This document shows positions 50,782-60,336 of a stretch of 64,000 nt of DNA, one piece after another. Source of the DNA: an uncultured Oscillospiraceae bacterium (GTDB lineage: Bacteria > Bacillota > Clostridia > Oscillospirales > Oscillospiraceae); the NCBI GenBank assembly GCA_910589085.1, contig CAJUSG010000007.1, forward strand, positions 1 through 64,000. The letters run 5' to 3'. Every line of letters starts with the position of its first letter. Position 1 is the stretch's first letter. The notes beneath the pieces were generated by a model that saw only the letters and a list, made by a program, of their open reading frames with translations, was not told the DNA's origin and made no database searches. Both the position numbers and the translations under genes were made by a program.

Positions 50782-51763
50782 GGAGCTGCTGCGTGTAGAG
50801 CATCTGGTCAAATACTTCCCGGGCCCCTCCAGAAGTCAGGTAAGGGTAATTGAGGATATCAACTTCAACGTTTTCAAAGGCGAGACCCTGGGCATTGTCG
50901 GGGAGAGCGGCTGCGGCAAATCCACCACCGCCCGTCTTCTGCTGCGCATGATCCCGCCCACATCGGGCCGCATCCTCTTCAAGGGGGAGGACATCTCAAA
51001 GCTCAGCGGCTCTAAGATACGGGCTCTGCGCCGGGAGATGCAGATGGTCTTTCAGGACCCTTTCGCCTCGCTCAATCCCCGCATGTGCGTGGCCGACATC
51101 ATCGCGGAGCCGCTGGTCTGCTGCACCGACATGACAGCGGCCGAGCGGAGCCAGCGAGTGGAGCAGCTGCTGTGCCTGGTGGGTCTGGACGCCAATTACA
51201 GCTCCCGCTATCCCCACGAATTTTCCGGCGGCCAGCGGCAGAGGATCTGCATCGCCCGCGCCCTGGCCCTCAATCCACAGCTTATCATCTGTGACGAGGC
51301 CGTGTCCGCCCTGGATGTATCCATCCGCTCCCAGGTCCTGAATCTGCTGGCTGAGCTTCAGCAGAAGCTGGGACTGACCTATATCTTTATCTCCCACGAT
51401 TTAAGTGTGGTAAAACACATCAGCGACCGGATCTGCGTGATGTATTTGGGGAAAATTGTAGAGCTGGCGGAAAAGAACGAGCTGTTCAGCCACCCGCTGC
51501 ACCCCTATACCCAGGCGCTGCTCTCCGCGATTCCCGTGCCGGACCCTCTGGCGGAAAACAAGCGAATCCTTCTGGAGGGGGATATCCCCAGCCCGGTCAA
51601 TCCCCCCTCCGGCTGCCGCTTCCAGACCAGGTGCTTTGAAAAGCAGCGGAGCCGGCCGCTGTGCACCCTGTGCGACTCCGTCCAGCCCGAGTGGGTCCAG
51701 GTAAGGCCCGGACATTTTGTCGCCTGCCATCAGTACACCCCCGCCGTCCAGCCCGAGCCCTGA
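50774..51763 (+). CDS. dppF: Peptide ABC transporter ATP-binding protein (DppF-like)
   Basis: This 329-residue ATPase is the second nucleotide-binding subunit: Walker [11 protein letters not shown]-loop FQDPFASLNP, signature FSGGQRQR, Walker B IICDEAVSALD, H-loop FISHDLS, and the C-terminal HPLHPYTQALLSAIPVPDP ... GDIPSPVNPPSGCRFQTRC. Its start overlaps dppD by 8 bases. It ends the operon at a strong terminator. Confidence 0.93.
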   Translation: MAEELLRVEHLVKYFPGPSRSQVRVIEDINFNVFKGETLGIVGESGCGKSTTARLLLRMIPPTSGRILFKGEDISKLSGSKIRALRREMQMVFQDPFASLNPRMCVADIIAEPLVCCTDMTAAERSQRVEQLLCLVGLDANYSSRYPHEFSGGQRQRICIARALALNPQLIICDEAVSALDVSIRSQVLNLLAELQQKLGLTYIFISHDLSVVKHISDRICVMYLGKIVELAEKNELFSHPLHPYTQALLSAIPVPDPLAENKRILLEGDIPSPVNPPSGCRFQTRCFEKQRSRPLCTLCDSVQPEWVQVRPGHFVACHQYTPAVQPEP

Positions 51764-51806
51764 CCGGGGCAGCCCCGGCTGGAAGCTCCCGACACTGTAC
51801 AGGACA

Positions 51807-51844
51807 AAAAAACATGTCCGACCTGCCGGTCGGACATGTTTTTT
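51807..51844. terminator. Bidirectional terminator between dppF and the second chemoreceptor
   Basis: A perfect 17-bp stem, AAAAAACATGTCCGACC (51807-51823) with 51828-51844, loop TGCC. A and T tracts flank it, so it serves both convergent genes. Confidence 0.88.
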
Positions 51845-51859
51845 CGCCAATTATGCAAA

Positions 51860-53884
51860 TTAGATGCGGAAACGGCTGATGAGGCCGTTCAAGGTCCGCG
51901 CCTGCTGAGACAGCTCCTTGGAAACCGTCGCGCTCTTTTCGGCGGCGTTGGAGTTGTCCTGCACCACCGCCGAGATTTCTTTAATTCCGGTTTCTACCAG
52001 CGAGATCATCTCCGACTGCTGAATACTGGCGGCGGCAATCTCATCCATCAGCGTTTTGATGGACTGGATACAGCTGTTGATATCCTGCATGGCAGAGACG
52101 GCCAGGTCTGTAGACTCCGTCCCGCTCTTGGCGCTCTGGATAGACCGGCTGATAAGGTCGTTGGTATTCTGGGCGGCCTCAGCGGATTTGGCGGCCAGAT
52201 TGCGCACCTCGTCCGCCACCACGGAGAAGCCTTTTCCCGCGCTTCCGGCCCGGGCGGCCTCCACGGCGGCGTTCAGCGCCAGAATGTTGGTCTGAAAGGC
52301 GATGTCCTCAATCGTCTTGATAATGGTGCCGATCTGGGTGGAGGACTGGTCAATATTTCGGGTGGCGGCGGTCAGCTGCTCCATCTTCGTGTCCGCCTCG
52401 GCCGCGTAGCCGGTGGCCCGGCCCACCAGCTCGCTGGCGCTGCCGCAGCGCACGGTGCTGGTCTGAATCTGGGCTGTGATGGCCGTCACATTGGTCACAA
52501 GCCCGTCAACCGATGCGGCCTGCTCCGTCGTGCCCTGGGCCAGGGCCTGCGCGTCTGTGGACACGCGCACCGCGCTGGCCCCCACCTCGCCGGCCACCTG
52601 GGAGATATCCCGGATCACATTCACCAGGTTGGCGTGGATGGACTGCAGGCTGGCGGACAGGACCTTGAAGTCGCCAATATAATAGGACTCATTCGCCGTG
52701 ACATCCACAGCAAGGTTGCCGTTGGCGATCTCGCCTAAAATACGTCCCACATCGTCGATGGTCTGTCTCAGGCAGCCGCAGACCCGGTGGGTGGTCTGGG
52801 CAATCATGCCGATCTCATCCGAACGGTCGTAAAACGGCTCCAGCTCCTGGTCCGCGGAGAGGTTCAGGTCGCCCAGCCGGCCAATGGCCCGCTCCACCAC
52901 CATCAGCTCCCGGCCCTCCCGCCGCAGGAGCCGGAGGGTGAGCAGGATAACGGCGGCGGCTGTAATCGCGCACAGCACGCCCACCAGGACCCGCACATTG
53001 GTCACGGTGCCGTAGACCTCCGTGGCGTTGTCCCGGACCATAAAGACCCAGCCCCGGTCCTTCAGATACTTGTACACCACCAGCTGCTTGACCCCGTTCT
53101 CATCCCGGTAGGAGTATGTATTGGCCTGTGTGCCGCCGTCCGCCTGAATCCGCTGGATGATCTCCCGGTAGCCGGCGTCGGTGGTCTCGGTGTTCAGAAG
53201 GGCCTCGTCCTCGTGGTACAGATAGACCCCTGTGTCCACATTCAGGAAGGCGTATTCGCTGTCGGGCAGGCCCTTGATGTTCAAATTCAGCAGCGAGTCC
53301 ATCAGGTGGCTGGCGTAGACGCCGGCTCCCACATAGCCGATGCACCGCTGGCCCTCAAAGATGGGGTAGTACATGGACAGAATCATGCTGCCCGTGCCTG
53401 GGGACTTCATAATGCCCAGATTGGTCAGGCTCTGCCGGGCCAAAATGGTATCCTGGAAGGTTTTCAAAGAGTCGCCCGACCGGGTGGTGATGCCGATGGC
53501 CCCCTGGGAGGTGTGGGTCAGGACATAGGTGGATGGGGTGGCGATATACAGCCCCTCAAACACCCCCTTGACGGCGGCGAAATCCTCCGTATATTTCTGT
53601 GCCTGGGCCAAAAGCACCGGGTCCTCCGGGTCCCGGAGCAGGTCCCGGACCTCGCTGCTCAGGGCGAAGGCGGTCATGTATTCCTCTGCGGAGAGCACAT
53701 AGGCGTCAATAATGGCGGCTCTGGATTCCACCGCGTCGGTCATCTGGTTGGTAATATCATTTTTGACCACAGAGGCGGCGTTGGTAGACACCACCAGCCA
53801 GAGCAGCAGCATCCCCACCAGGGTGATAACAGTTGTAGCAATCCCAATGCGCGCGGCGAGCTTTTTGTTTTCCATGAATCGCAT
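51860..53884 (-). CDS. Methyl-accepting chemotaxis protein (second copy, dCache-type)
   Basis: This 674-residue chemoreceptor has TM1 (about 12-35), a sensor of about 260 residues ([61 protein letters not shown]), TM2 (about 300-320), HAMP-like linker and signalling domain with the tip [37 protein letters not shown] 53884 has GGAGGGAAG upstream and avoids a poorly coding extension. It is monocistronic with its own promoter. It adjoins the dpp locus, and peptide or amino-acid taxis would be a reasonable but unproven guess. Confidence 0.92.
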   Translation of the reverse strand: MRFMENKKLAARIGIATTVITLVGMLLLWLVVSTNAASVVKNDITNQMTDAVESRAAIIDAYVLSAEEYMTAFALSSEVRDLLRDPEDPVLLAQAQKYTEDFAAVKGVFEGLYIATPSTYVLTHTSQGAIGITTRSGDSLKTFQDTILARQSLTNLGIMKSPGTGSMILSMYYPIFEGQRCIGYVGAGVYASHLMDSLLNLNIKGLPDSEYAFLNVDTGVYLYHEDEALLNTETTDAGYREIIQRIQADGGTQANTYSYRDENGVKQLVVYKYLKDRGWVFMVRDNATEVYGTVTNVRVLVGVLCAITAAAVILLTLRLLRREGRELMVVERAIGRLGDLNLSADQELEPFYDRSDEIGMIAQTTHRVCGCLRQTIDDVGRILGEIANGNLAVDVTANESYYIGDFKVLSASLQSIHANLVNVIRDISQVAGEVGASAVRVSTDAQALAQGTTEQAASVDGLVTNVTAITAQIQTSTVRCGSASELVGRATGYAAEADTKMEQLTAATRNIDQSSTQIGTIIKTIEDIAFQTNILALNAAVEAARAGSAGKGFSVVADEVRNLAAKSAEAAQNTNDLISRSIQSAKSGTESTDLAVSAMQDINSCIQSIKTLMDEIAAASIQQSEMISLVETGIKEISAVVQDNSNAAEKSATVSKELSQQARTLNGLISRFRI

Positions 53885-53987
53885 ACAAACTTCCCTCCAT
53901 AGGAAAAAGTTCAGGGCCGAAACCGCCCCACATGTCGGGGCCACGGCTGCCGAACCTCACCGCGATTTGGCCCCGTCCCCAAGGGGT

Positions 53988-54016
53988 AGTATAGCCTATT
54001 TTTTCCCATACTTCAA
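53988..54016 (-). promoter_or_regulatory. Promoter of the second chemoreceptor
   Basis: On the minus strand, -35 TTGAAG (54011-54016), 17-bp spacer, -10 TATACT (53988-53993). Confidence 0.7.
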
Positions 54017-54068
54017 GAGCCTTGTGCAGGTCTTTTCCAGGAAACCTCTTAAAAAAATTGCACATCAC

Positions 54069-54097
54069 TTGCCCCGCAGAACGGTATATGATATACT
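54069..54097 (+). promoter_or_regulatory. Promoter of the AlwI-type endonuclease gene
   Basis: A -35 TTGCCC (54069-54074), 17-bp spacer, -10 TATACT (54092-54097); AAGGAGG precedes ATG 54128. Confidence 0.68.
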
Positions 54098-54127
54098 GCA
54101 ATATAAACAAAAAGAAGGAGGATCACT

Positions 54128-55903
54128 ATGGATCAATTATGGAGCGCCTCGACGACCATGCGCAACCCGGAGCGCACGCAATTCTTTTTACAGGTGGCCG
54201 CCGAGCTCGAGGGGGAGGTGTGGACCCACGAGACCCAGTGCCGGCTTCAGACCCTGCTGATTCAGCGCCGGTTCTACGTTCCCACGGCCGACGGTCTGAC
54301 CCAGGCGCAGCTCGAGCTCCTGGGGGACTACTCCCGCCAGATGACCTACGACGAGGCCAGGGATATCTTTGACAGCAAGGGGTACACCGACCCACCTATG
54401 CGTGGCCGGACCTCCTTCAGTCCGCTGGTCAAGCTGGGCCTGGCCACTCTGGACAACGGAAACCGGATCCAGCTCACCGAGCTGGGCCGGATGTTCCTGA
54501 ACGGCGAGGTAAGCCTCGGGGAGGTAACCCTGTCCTTCCTGCTCAAATTCCAGCTACCCAACCCGCTGAGCCGTTGCTGCCAAAACTACAACACCAAGCC
54601 GTTCATCAACACTCTGCGGCTCATCCGGCGGGTCAATGAGCTGTGCCGGGACCGGGGCGAGAAGGAGAAGGGCGTGTCGGCCGACGAGTTCGGCATCTTC
54701 GTCCTCTCCATCCGCACCTATACCGAGGTGGAGCAGCGGGCAAAGGACCTCCTGGAGTATCGGCGGACCATGGGCGCCATCCGGGACCAGGAGGAGCGGG
54801 AGGCCTTCCGGACTGACTTTGTTCAAAACTACCTCCCCACCTTCCAGCAGCCCGCCAAAAACACCCGGGAATACGCGGACAACATCATCCGCTATCTGCG
54901 TCTGACCAGCTACATCTACATCCGGGGCGGCGGCTACTACGTGGACCTGGAGCCTCGCAGGCGGGTGGAGATCGACGCCCTTCTGGCCCACGACGACGGC
55001 TCCGCCAGGCCCTTCACCCGCCAGGAGTACACCCGGTACATGGCCGACCTGAACGCCTATCAGCTGCCCTTCGAGACGCCGGAGCAGCTGGCCGCCATCG
55101 CCAAGGGGGTCGCGGCGGAGGTCGCCTCTCTGGAGAGCGCCCTGGGCCTCCCGCCCACCGCCTTCGCTCTGGCCTCCGGGGTCCGGGCTCTCAAGGCCCA
55201 GATCAGAGACCTGCGGGAGCAGCGCGTCCGCCTGCACAACCAGAAGCTGAAGCTGGACTATCAGCAGGCCCAGCGGATCGACGAGGCCATCAACGCCCTG
55301 GGGAATATCAGGAGGCTGGGCGGAAAGCCCTCCATAGAGCTGGAGAAGTGGAGCAGCATCGCCCTGAATATCATCGACGACGCCGAGCTGATCCAGCCCA
55401 ACGCCCCTCTGGGCGACGACAACGAGCCCACCTTCACCGCCCCCGCCGGGGTGCCGGACATCGAGTGCTTCTACCAAAACTTCGGCGCCATCTGTGAGGT
55501 TACCATGCTCACCGGCCGGGACCAGTGGTTCAACGAGGGCCAGCCCGTCATGCGCCACCTGCGGGACTTCGAGGACAGCCACAGTGAGCAGGAGAACTAC
55601 TGCCTGTTCGTGGCCCCCACCCTCCACCGCGACACGCTGAACACCTTCTGGATGTCCATAAAGCACGAGTATGAGGGCCGGAAGCAGAAGATCGTCCCCC
55701 TCACCATCCGCCAGCTGATTCATCTTCTGGAGGGCGTGAAGGAGGCCAGGGATGCCAATTACAAGGTGTGCAGCGCCGACATGCGCCAGCTGTACGACGC
55801 CTGTACCGCCCTGGACGGCGTACCCGATTCCACGGCCTGGACCACCCACGTGGAGGCCCAGCTCAAGGCCTGGCACAGCCGGGTCACCGCGCCCGTCTCA
55901 TAA
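54128..55903 (+). CDS. AlwI-family type IIS restriction endonuclease, no methyltransferase nearby
   Basis: This 591-residue protein matches the AlwI family: an N-terminal LWSASTTMRNPER start, DIFDSKGYTDPPMRGRTSFSPLVKLGLATL, and a late catalytic stretch at about 443-475 (GVPDIECFYQNFG, AICEVTMLTGRDQWFNEGQPVMRHLRDFE) whose acidic residues and Glu-Val-Thr fit a PD-(D/E)XK-type nuclease centre. AlwI recognises GGATC and cuts a few bases away; the specificity here is not known. It has its own promoter and terminator and full length without frameshift. No DNA methyltransferase gene is present anywhere in the window, which is unusual for a type II enzyme. Confidence 0.82.
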   Translation: MDQLWSASTTMRNPERTQFFLQVAAELEGEVWTHETQCRLQTLLIQRRFYVPTADGLTQAQLELLGDYSRQMTYDEARDIFDSKGYTDPPMRGRTSFSPLVKLGLATLDNGNRIQLTELGRMFLNGEVSLGEVTLSFLLKFQLPNPLSRCCQNYNTKPFINTLRLIRRVNELCRDRGEKEKGVSADEFGIFVLSIRTYTEVEQRAKDLLEYRRTMGAIRDQEEREAFRTDFVQNYLPTFQQPAKNTREYADNIIRYLRLTSYIYIRGGGYYVDLEPRRRVEIDALLAHDDGSARPFTRQEYTRYMADLNAYQLPFETPEQLAAIAKGVAAEVASLESALGLPPTAFALASGVRALKAQIRDLREQRVRLHNQKLKLDYQQAQRIDEAINALGNIRRLGGKPSIELEKWSSIALNIIDDAELIQPNAPLGDDNEPTFTAPAGVPDIECFYQNFGAICEVTMLTGRDQWFNEGQPVMRHLRDFEDSHSEQENYCLFVAPTLHRDTLNTFWMSIKHEYEGRKQKIVPLTIRQLIHLLEGVKEARDANYKVCSADMRQLYDACTALDGVPDSTAWTTHVEAQLKAWHSRVTAPVS

Positions 55904-55914
55904 CCGGCAGACAG

Positions 55915-55954
55915 AAAAACGCCCTGGAGCGGCTTACCGCTCCAGGGCGTTTTT
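55915..55954. terminator. Terminator between the endonuclease and LysR genes
   Basis: A perfect 18-bp stem starting AAAAACGCCCTGG (55915) and ending at 55954, loop CTTA. Usable from both strands. Confidence 0.88.
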
Positions 55955-55962
55955 GCGCTTTG

Positions 55963-56907
55963 TCAGGGGGACGGCACCGAGGAGAGCAGGCTCCGGGCTG
56001 CGCAGGCGCAGAACTTGCTGACCAGGGGGTTGGCTGTGTCCCTTCTGGACACCGCCAGGATATTGGTAATATCCTCCATCTCTCCCAGGGAGAAATAGAT
56101 CAGCGGGGTACTGGGGGCCAGGCAGCGGACATAGGAGGGGCAGATAAAGGTGATCCCCCGTCCGCTGCCGGCCAGGCTCAAAGCGGAGGCCAGACTGGGG
56201 GCCTCAATCACCCGCTGAGGGGCAAAGGAGTAGTGCCGGCATACAGCCTCAGCGGCCACCCGCATATTCTGCCAGGGGCGCAGCACAATCAGGGTCTCCG
56301 CCTCCAGCAGGGGCAGGTCCGCCGGAATGGGGTGGTTCAGGTCGCCGTTCCAATCCGGAAAGCGCTGGCGCATCCGGTCGTTGTAGGGGGCGGCCAGAAT
56401 AATCGGGTCCTTGCACAGCAGATGGTACTGCAGCTGTTCCGAGTCCGGCTTCAGGTTGGTGATGGCCAGGTCCGCCGTGCCGCACTCCACCCGCTGCAGC
56501 ACATTCAGGCTGGTGTCCTCCTGAATCTGCAGGTCCACCGAGGGGTAGTGCTCCGCGAAATTCGGCACAATCTTCGGCAGGACATAGATCCCCAGCAGGC
56601 TCAGCGTGGCGATCACCAGCTGGCTGGTCATGCCGGCCCCCATGGCGGCAAACTCCAGCTGCATCTCCTTGTCCAGCTGCTGAAAGCGCTCAATATAGTC
56701 CAGATATTTTTCTCCGGCGGCGGTAAGGCCCAGGGGGGTGGTGTCTCGGTCGAAGAGCGACACCCCCAACTCCTCCTCCACCTTCTTCACCAGCCTGCTC
56801 AGGGAGGGCTGGGAGACATACAGCTTCTGCGCCGCCTTGGAGATGCTGTGGCACTCCGCAATCGTCCGAATGTACTTGCATCGCCGGTTGTCTACCAATG
56901 TCCGCAC
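55963..56907 (-). CDS. LysR-family transcriptional regulator
   Basis: This 314-residue LysR regulator has the HTH YIRTIAECHSISKAAQKLYVSQPSLSRLVKKVEEELGVSLFDRD followed by the effector-binding domain. The start is GTG 56905-56907 with GGAGG 7 bases upstream. It is divergent from the PEP-mutase-like / GltS genes; a perfect palindrome (57018-57033) just upstream of their -35 box is its probable binding site. The inducer is likely a dicarboxylate or amino acid handled by those genes. Confidence 0.87.
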   Translation of the reverse strand: MRTLVDNRRCKYIRTIAECHSISKAAQKLYVSQPSLSRLVKKVEEELGVSLFDRDTTPLGLTAAGEKYLDYIERFQQLDKEMQLEFAAMGAGMTSQLVIATLSLLGIYVLPKIVPNFAEHYPSVDLQIQEDTSLNVLQRVECGTADLAITNLKPDSEQLQYHLLCKDPIILAAPYNDRMRQRFPDWNGDLNHPIPADLPLLEAETLIVLRPWQNMRVAAEAVCRHYSFAPQRVIEAPSLASALSLAGSGRGITFICPSYVRCLAPSTPLIYFSLGEMEDITNILAVSRRDTANPLVSKFCACAARSLLSSVPSP

Positions 56908-56945
56908 CGCCTTTCCTCCGCGCTGTATAACGCCTCTGTTTTCTG

Positions 56946-56974
56946 ATTATAACAAATCTTCCGCCGGAACACAA
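56946..56974 (-). promoter_or_regulatory. Promoter of the LysR gene at 55963-56907
   Basis: On the minus strand, -35 TTGTGT (56969-56974), 17-bp spacer, -10 TATAAT (56946-56951). Confidence 0.65.
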
Positions 56975-57017
56975 AGCGAATCGTCCAATTTGCCCATCCC
57001 TTTTTTGATATATGGTC

Positions 57018-57063
57018 ATACCAGAACTGGTATTCGACAGCAGCGGCGGGAAGCGCTTATAAT
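57018..57063 (+). promoter_or_regulatory. LysR box and promoter of the PEP-mutase-like / GltS operon
   Basis: The 16-base perfect palindrome ATACCAGAACTGGTAT (57018-57033) abuts a -35 TCGACA (57034-57039), 18-bp spacer and -10 TATAAT (57058-57063). Placement next to the -35 fits a LysR activator site. Confidence 0.68.
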
Positions 57064-57143
57064 GATAGCCAAAGGCAGCGCTCCCTCTCCCCTTCTTTTC
57101 CGTCAAAGTGACGGCATACTTTAAATGATGGAGGACATACACC

Positions 57144-58013
57144 ATGAACAACTACGCGAAGGAACTCCGCCGGCTTCTGGCGGAGAACAAATTTCTGACT
57201 CTGCCCGGCGTGTACGACTGCCTGTCCGCCCGCATCGCCCAGGAGGCCGGCTTTCCCGCCCTCTTCCTCTCCGGGGGCGCTCTGGCCTACAGCGTGCTGG
57301 GCAAGCCCGACTTCGGCTTTCTGAACCTGGCCGAGTTTGGCGACGCCATCCAGCACATTGTCTCCGCCTGCCGCGCCCCTCTTCTGGCCGACGCGGACAA
57401 CGGCTTCGGCAACGCCATTCAGGCCGCCAACACCGGGGCTGTGTACGAGCAGCTGGGGGCCGCCGGCCTTCAGATTGACGACAAGGTGCTGCCCGCCTCC
57501 CACCCCGCCCGCAACGAGATTGTGGACTGGGAGATGATCGGCCCCAAGATCCAGGCGGTGCGCGACAGCGTGTCCGACGACTTTGTCATCGTCTACCGCA
57601 CCTGCGCCAACCTGTACGGCTACGGGGTGGAGGAGTCCATCCGCCGCATCAACCTGGCCCGGGAGCGGGGCGCCGACTACGCCTATGTGGACGGCATCAA
57701 GTCCATGGAGGAGCTGAAGAGGATCTCTGACGAAGCCGCCATCCCCCTGATGGTCAACCTGAACGAGAAGGGCTTTGTGGGCGGAAACGTCCCCATCGAG
57801 GAGGTAAAGGCCCTGCGCTACTCCATCGGCCTGTTCCCCATCTCCTCCATGCTGGCCGCCGCCCAGGGGATGATCGAGGTCATGGGGGCGCTGGCCGACC
57901 GGGGGTCCACCCTGTCGGTGCGGGACAAGATGACCGATCCCCCCACCCGTATCCACAACATGATGGGCCAGACCGCCCTGGTAGAGAAGTACGCCCCCTA
58001 CTACACCCTCTGA
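57144..58013 (+). CDS. Isocitrate lyase / PEP mutase superfamily enzyme
   Basis: This 289-residue TIM-barrel enzyme of the ICL/PEPM superfamily cleaves C-C or forms P-C bonds of carboxylic acids through enolate chemistry. The metal-site motif LLADADNGFGN (Asp83, Asp85) is intact. The active-site loop reads IDDKVLPASHPARNEIV: the KRCGH motif of methylisocitrate lyase, with its catalytic cysteine, is replaced by Ala-Ser-His (118-120). This excludes a classical lyase and fits oxaloacetate decarboxylase-like, PEP-hydrolase or mutase-type members. It is first in the operon with a GltS-type carrier. Confidence 0.82.
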   Translation: MNNYAKELRRLLAENKFLTLPGVYDCLSARIAQEAGFPALFLSGGALAYSVLGKPDFGFLNLAEFGDAIQHIVSACRAPLLADADNGFGNAIQAANTGAVYEQLGAAGLQIDDKVLPASHPARNEIVDWEMIGPKIQAVRDSVSDDFVIVYRTCANLYGYGVEESIRRINLARERGADYAYVDGIKSMEELKRISDEAAIPLMVNLNEKGFVGGNVPIEEVKALRYSIGLFPISSMLAAAQGMIEVMGALADRGSTLSVRDKMTDPPTRIHNMMGQTALVEKYAPYYTL

Positions 58014-58049
58014 CTCCGCCGTTTTGTAAACAGAAAGGAGAGGCAAATC

Positions 58050-59387
58050 ATGACATTGACAGATGTTTTAAAGGATTTTGCGTATCTGAGCGTCCTGCTT
58101 CTGGTGGGCTTTGAGCTGCGCAGGCGAATCGTCCTTTTCCAGCGCTTTTTCATCCCCACCTCGCTGATCGCGGGCACCATCGGCATGTTTCTCAGCCAGG
58201 GCTGGCTGGGGGAGGTCGCCCCGGTGTACATCCCCTTCAGCGCCGGCATCGGCCAGTGGTCGGGGGTGCTGGTCATCGTGGTCTGCGCCACCATGTTCCT
58301 GGGCCTTGAGCTGAACAAGGTGGGCCGTGACGGCATGGTCACCACCTTCCTGGCCGGTGCGGCCCACCAGGGCCAGATGATGGTCGGTCTGGCCATCGCC
58401 GCGGCCTTCGGCCTGTTTATGGCGGTGCCCTACCAGTTCGGCTACATGGGCGTCTGGGGCTTCTACGCCGGACACGGCAACGCCACCACGGTGGGCAACA
58501 TCATCCAGGACGCCGGCCTGTGGGACGACGCGGTGGGGGTGGGCGTCACCTTCTCCACCATCGGCATCCTGTGCGGCATCATCCTGGGCATGGTTATCAT
58601 CAACTTCGGCGCCAAGCGGGGGCTGACCCACATCAAGATGTCCTTTGAGGAGATGGACGAGGCCGAGCGCACCGGCTACATCCGCCCGGAGCACAGAACC
58701 TCCGTGGGCAGCGGGGTGACCAACGTGTCCTCCCTGGACCCTCTGGCCTTCCAGGTGGCCATTGTGGGCGCCGTGGTGGTCGTAGGCGTGGTGATCCGCG
58801 CCCTGCTGATGAAAATTCACCCCATCATGAGCCGCTTTCCCCTGGTGGGCGCCGTTCTGGTGTCCAGCATGATCCTAGGCTTTGTCATCAACAAGACCGC
58901 CCTGAAGGAGCGGATCGACCGCCGGCTGATGAGCCGCATCACGGGCACCTCTCTGGAGTACATGATTACCGCCGCCATCGCCACCACCTCCCGTCAGATT
59001 TTTGTGGACTACGCCCTGCCTCTGGTGGCCATCTCGGCCGCCATGGTGCTGGTCAACCTGTTTGTCTGCTTTGTGCTGGGCCGGCGCTGGCTCCAGGACA
59101 ACCCCTTTGAGACCGGCGTGGGTCTCTTCGGCATGGCCTGCGGCGTTCTGGCCACCGGCCTCATGCTCACCAAGGTGATGGACCCCGACAACGAGACCAC
59201 CGCCGCCACCTGCATCTCCACCTCCAGCACCCTGGGCTACGCCTGGCAGATTCCCTACATGGTGGTGGGCTCCATCGCCATCTTCACCGCCCCCACCGTC
59301 ACCACCATCGTCTCGGCCGCCCTGCTGCTGTTCTTCCTGGTCGGTGGAGAGATCCTGTTCGGCCGGAAAAAGCGGGCCGCGAAATAA
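58050..59387 (+). CDS. GltS-type sodium/glutamate symporter family protein
   Basis: This 445-residue protein has about 10-12 membrane helices with two repeat-like halves. Landmarks of the GltS family: FQRFFIPTSLIAGTIGM near the N terminus, FYAGHGNATTVGNIIQDAG in the middle and FETGVGLFGMACGVLATGLML later. It imports a dicarboxylic amino acid or related acid with Na+. Its position 36 bases after the PEP-mutase-like gene suggests it brings in that enzyme's substrate. Good AAAGGAGAGG site. Confidence 0.82.
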   Translation: MTLTDVLKDFAYLSVLLLVGFELRRRIVLFQRFFIPTSLIAGTIGMFLSQGWLGEVAPVYIPFSAGIGQWSGVLVIVVCATMFLGLELNKVGRDGMVTTFLAGAAHQGQMMVGLAIAAAFGLFMAVPYQFGYMGVWGFYAGHGNATTVGNIIQDAGLWDDAVGVGVTFSTIGILCGIILGMVIINFGAKRGLTHIKMSFEEMDEAERTGYIRPEHRTSVGSGVTNVSSLDPLAFQVAIVGAVVVVGVVIRALLMKIHPIMSRFPLVGAVLVSSMILGFVINKTALKERIDRRLMSRITGTSLEYMITAAIATTSRQIFVDYALPLVAISAAMVLVNLFVCFVLGRRWLQDNPFETGVGLFGMACGVLATGLMLTKVMDPDNETTAATCISTSSTLGYAWQIPYMVVGSIAIFTAPTVTTIVSAALLLFFLVGGEILFGRKKRAAK

Positions 59388-59406
59388 GTTTTCTCCCCAA
59401 AAATCT

Positions 59407-59414
59407 GGTATAAT
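59407..59414 (+). promoter_or_regulatory. Extended -10 element before the nitrilase-family gene
   Basis: A -10 TATAAT (59409-59414) preceded by a TGG extension, without a good -35 box. Confidence 0.4.
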
Positions 59415-59446
59415 AGGGGTATCTTTGAAAAGGAGGGCATAAAGCC

Positions 59447-60277
59447 TTGAATAAATTTACCGTTGCGGTGCTCCAGATGGACTCCCAGGACAATGTGGAG
59501 CAGAACCTTCACACGGCGTCCGCCTTCATTGAGGAGGCCGCGGCCCGGGGGGCCAAGCTCATCGCCATGCCGGAAAACATGCACTATGTGGGTCTGGACA
59601 GCGCCGCCCACGCGGAGGACGTCCCCGGGGGACCCACCTTCCAGCTGATGTCCCGGCTGGCCAGGCAGCACAAGGTCTGGCTCCACTGCGGCAGCATCTA
59701 TGAAAAAAACAGCTCCGACCCCCGGCCCTACAACTGCACCATGGTCATCTCTCCGGAGGGGGAGCTGGCCGCCAAATACCACAAGATCCACCCCTTCGAC
59801 GTGGTCATCCCCGACGGCCCGGTCAACCGGGAGTCGGACCGCATCTGCCCCGGCCGGGAGATTGTCACGGTGGACACCGGCGAGGTGGGCTGTCTGGGCC
59901 TGTCCATCTGTTACGATATCCGCTTCGCTGAGCTGTACCGGATCATGGCTCTGGAGGGGGCCCAGATTCTGATGACCCCCGCCGACTTCACCATGCCCAC
60001 GGGCAAGGACCACTGGGAGGCCATTCTGCGCACCCGCGCCATTGAGAACGGCTGCTATGTGGTGGCCCCGGCCCAGTGCGGGGTCAAGCCCAAGTTCCAG
60101 GCCTATGCCAACTCCATGGTCATCGACCCCTGGGGCAATGTCATTGCCCGCGCCTCCAACCGGCCCGAGGTCATCACTGCCGTCATCGACCTGGACTACC
60201 TCGCCCAGGTGCGCCGGCAGATATTCACACTGGAAAACCGCCGCCCGGACGTGTATCAGCTCACCCGGGGACAGTAG
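59447..60277 (+). CDS. Carbon-nitrogen hydrolase (nitrilase superfamily, omega-amidase/NIT-like)
   Basis: This 276-residue amidase has the catalytic triad Glu43 (MPENMHY), Lys113 (KYHKIHPFD) and Cys155 (GLSICYDIRF). These contexts resemble the NIT / omega-amidase branch, which hydrolyses alpha-keto acid amides or deaminated glutathione. The start is TTG 59447-59449 with AAGGAGG 11 bases upstream; no other start fits the normal N terminus. It follows gltS with a weak promoter between, and may process amides arising from transported amino acids. Confidence 0.87.
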   Translation: MNKFTVAVLQMDSQDNVEQNLHTASAFIEEAAARGAKLIAMPENMHYVGLDSAAHAEDVPGGPTFQLMSRLARQHKVWLHCGSIYEKNSSDPRPYNCTMVISPEGELAAKYHKIHPFDVVIPDGPVNRESDRICPGREIVTVDTGEVGCLGLSICYDIRFAELYRIMALEGAQILMTPADFTMPTGKDHWEAILRTRAIENGCYVVAPAQCGVKPKFQAYANSMVIDPWGNVIARASNRPEVITAVIDLDYLAQVRRQIFTLENRRPDVYQLTRGQ

Positions 60278-60336
60278 GTCAACGCAGCGGGCAGGGGCAA
60301 GGGCCCCTGCCTGTTATTATGAGAGGATCTGATTCC

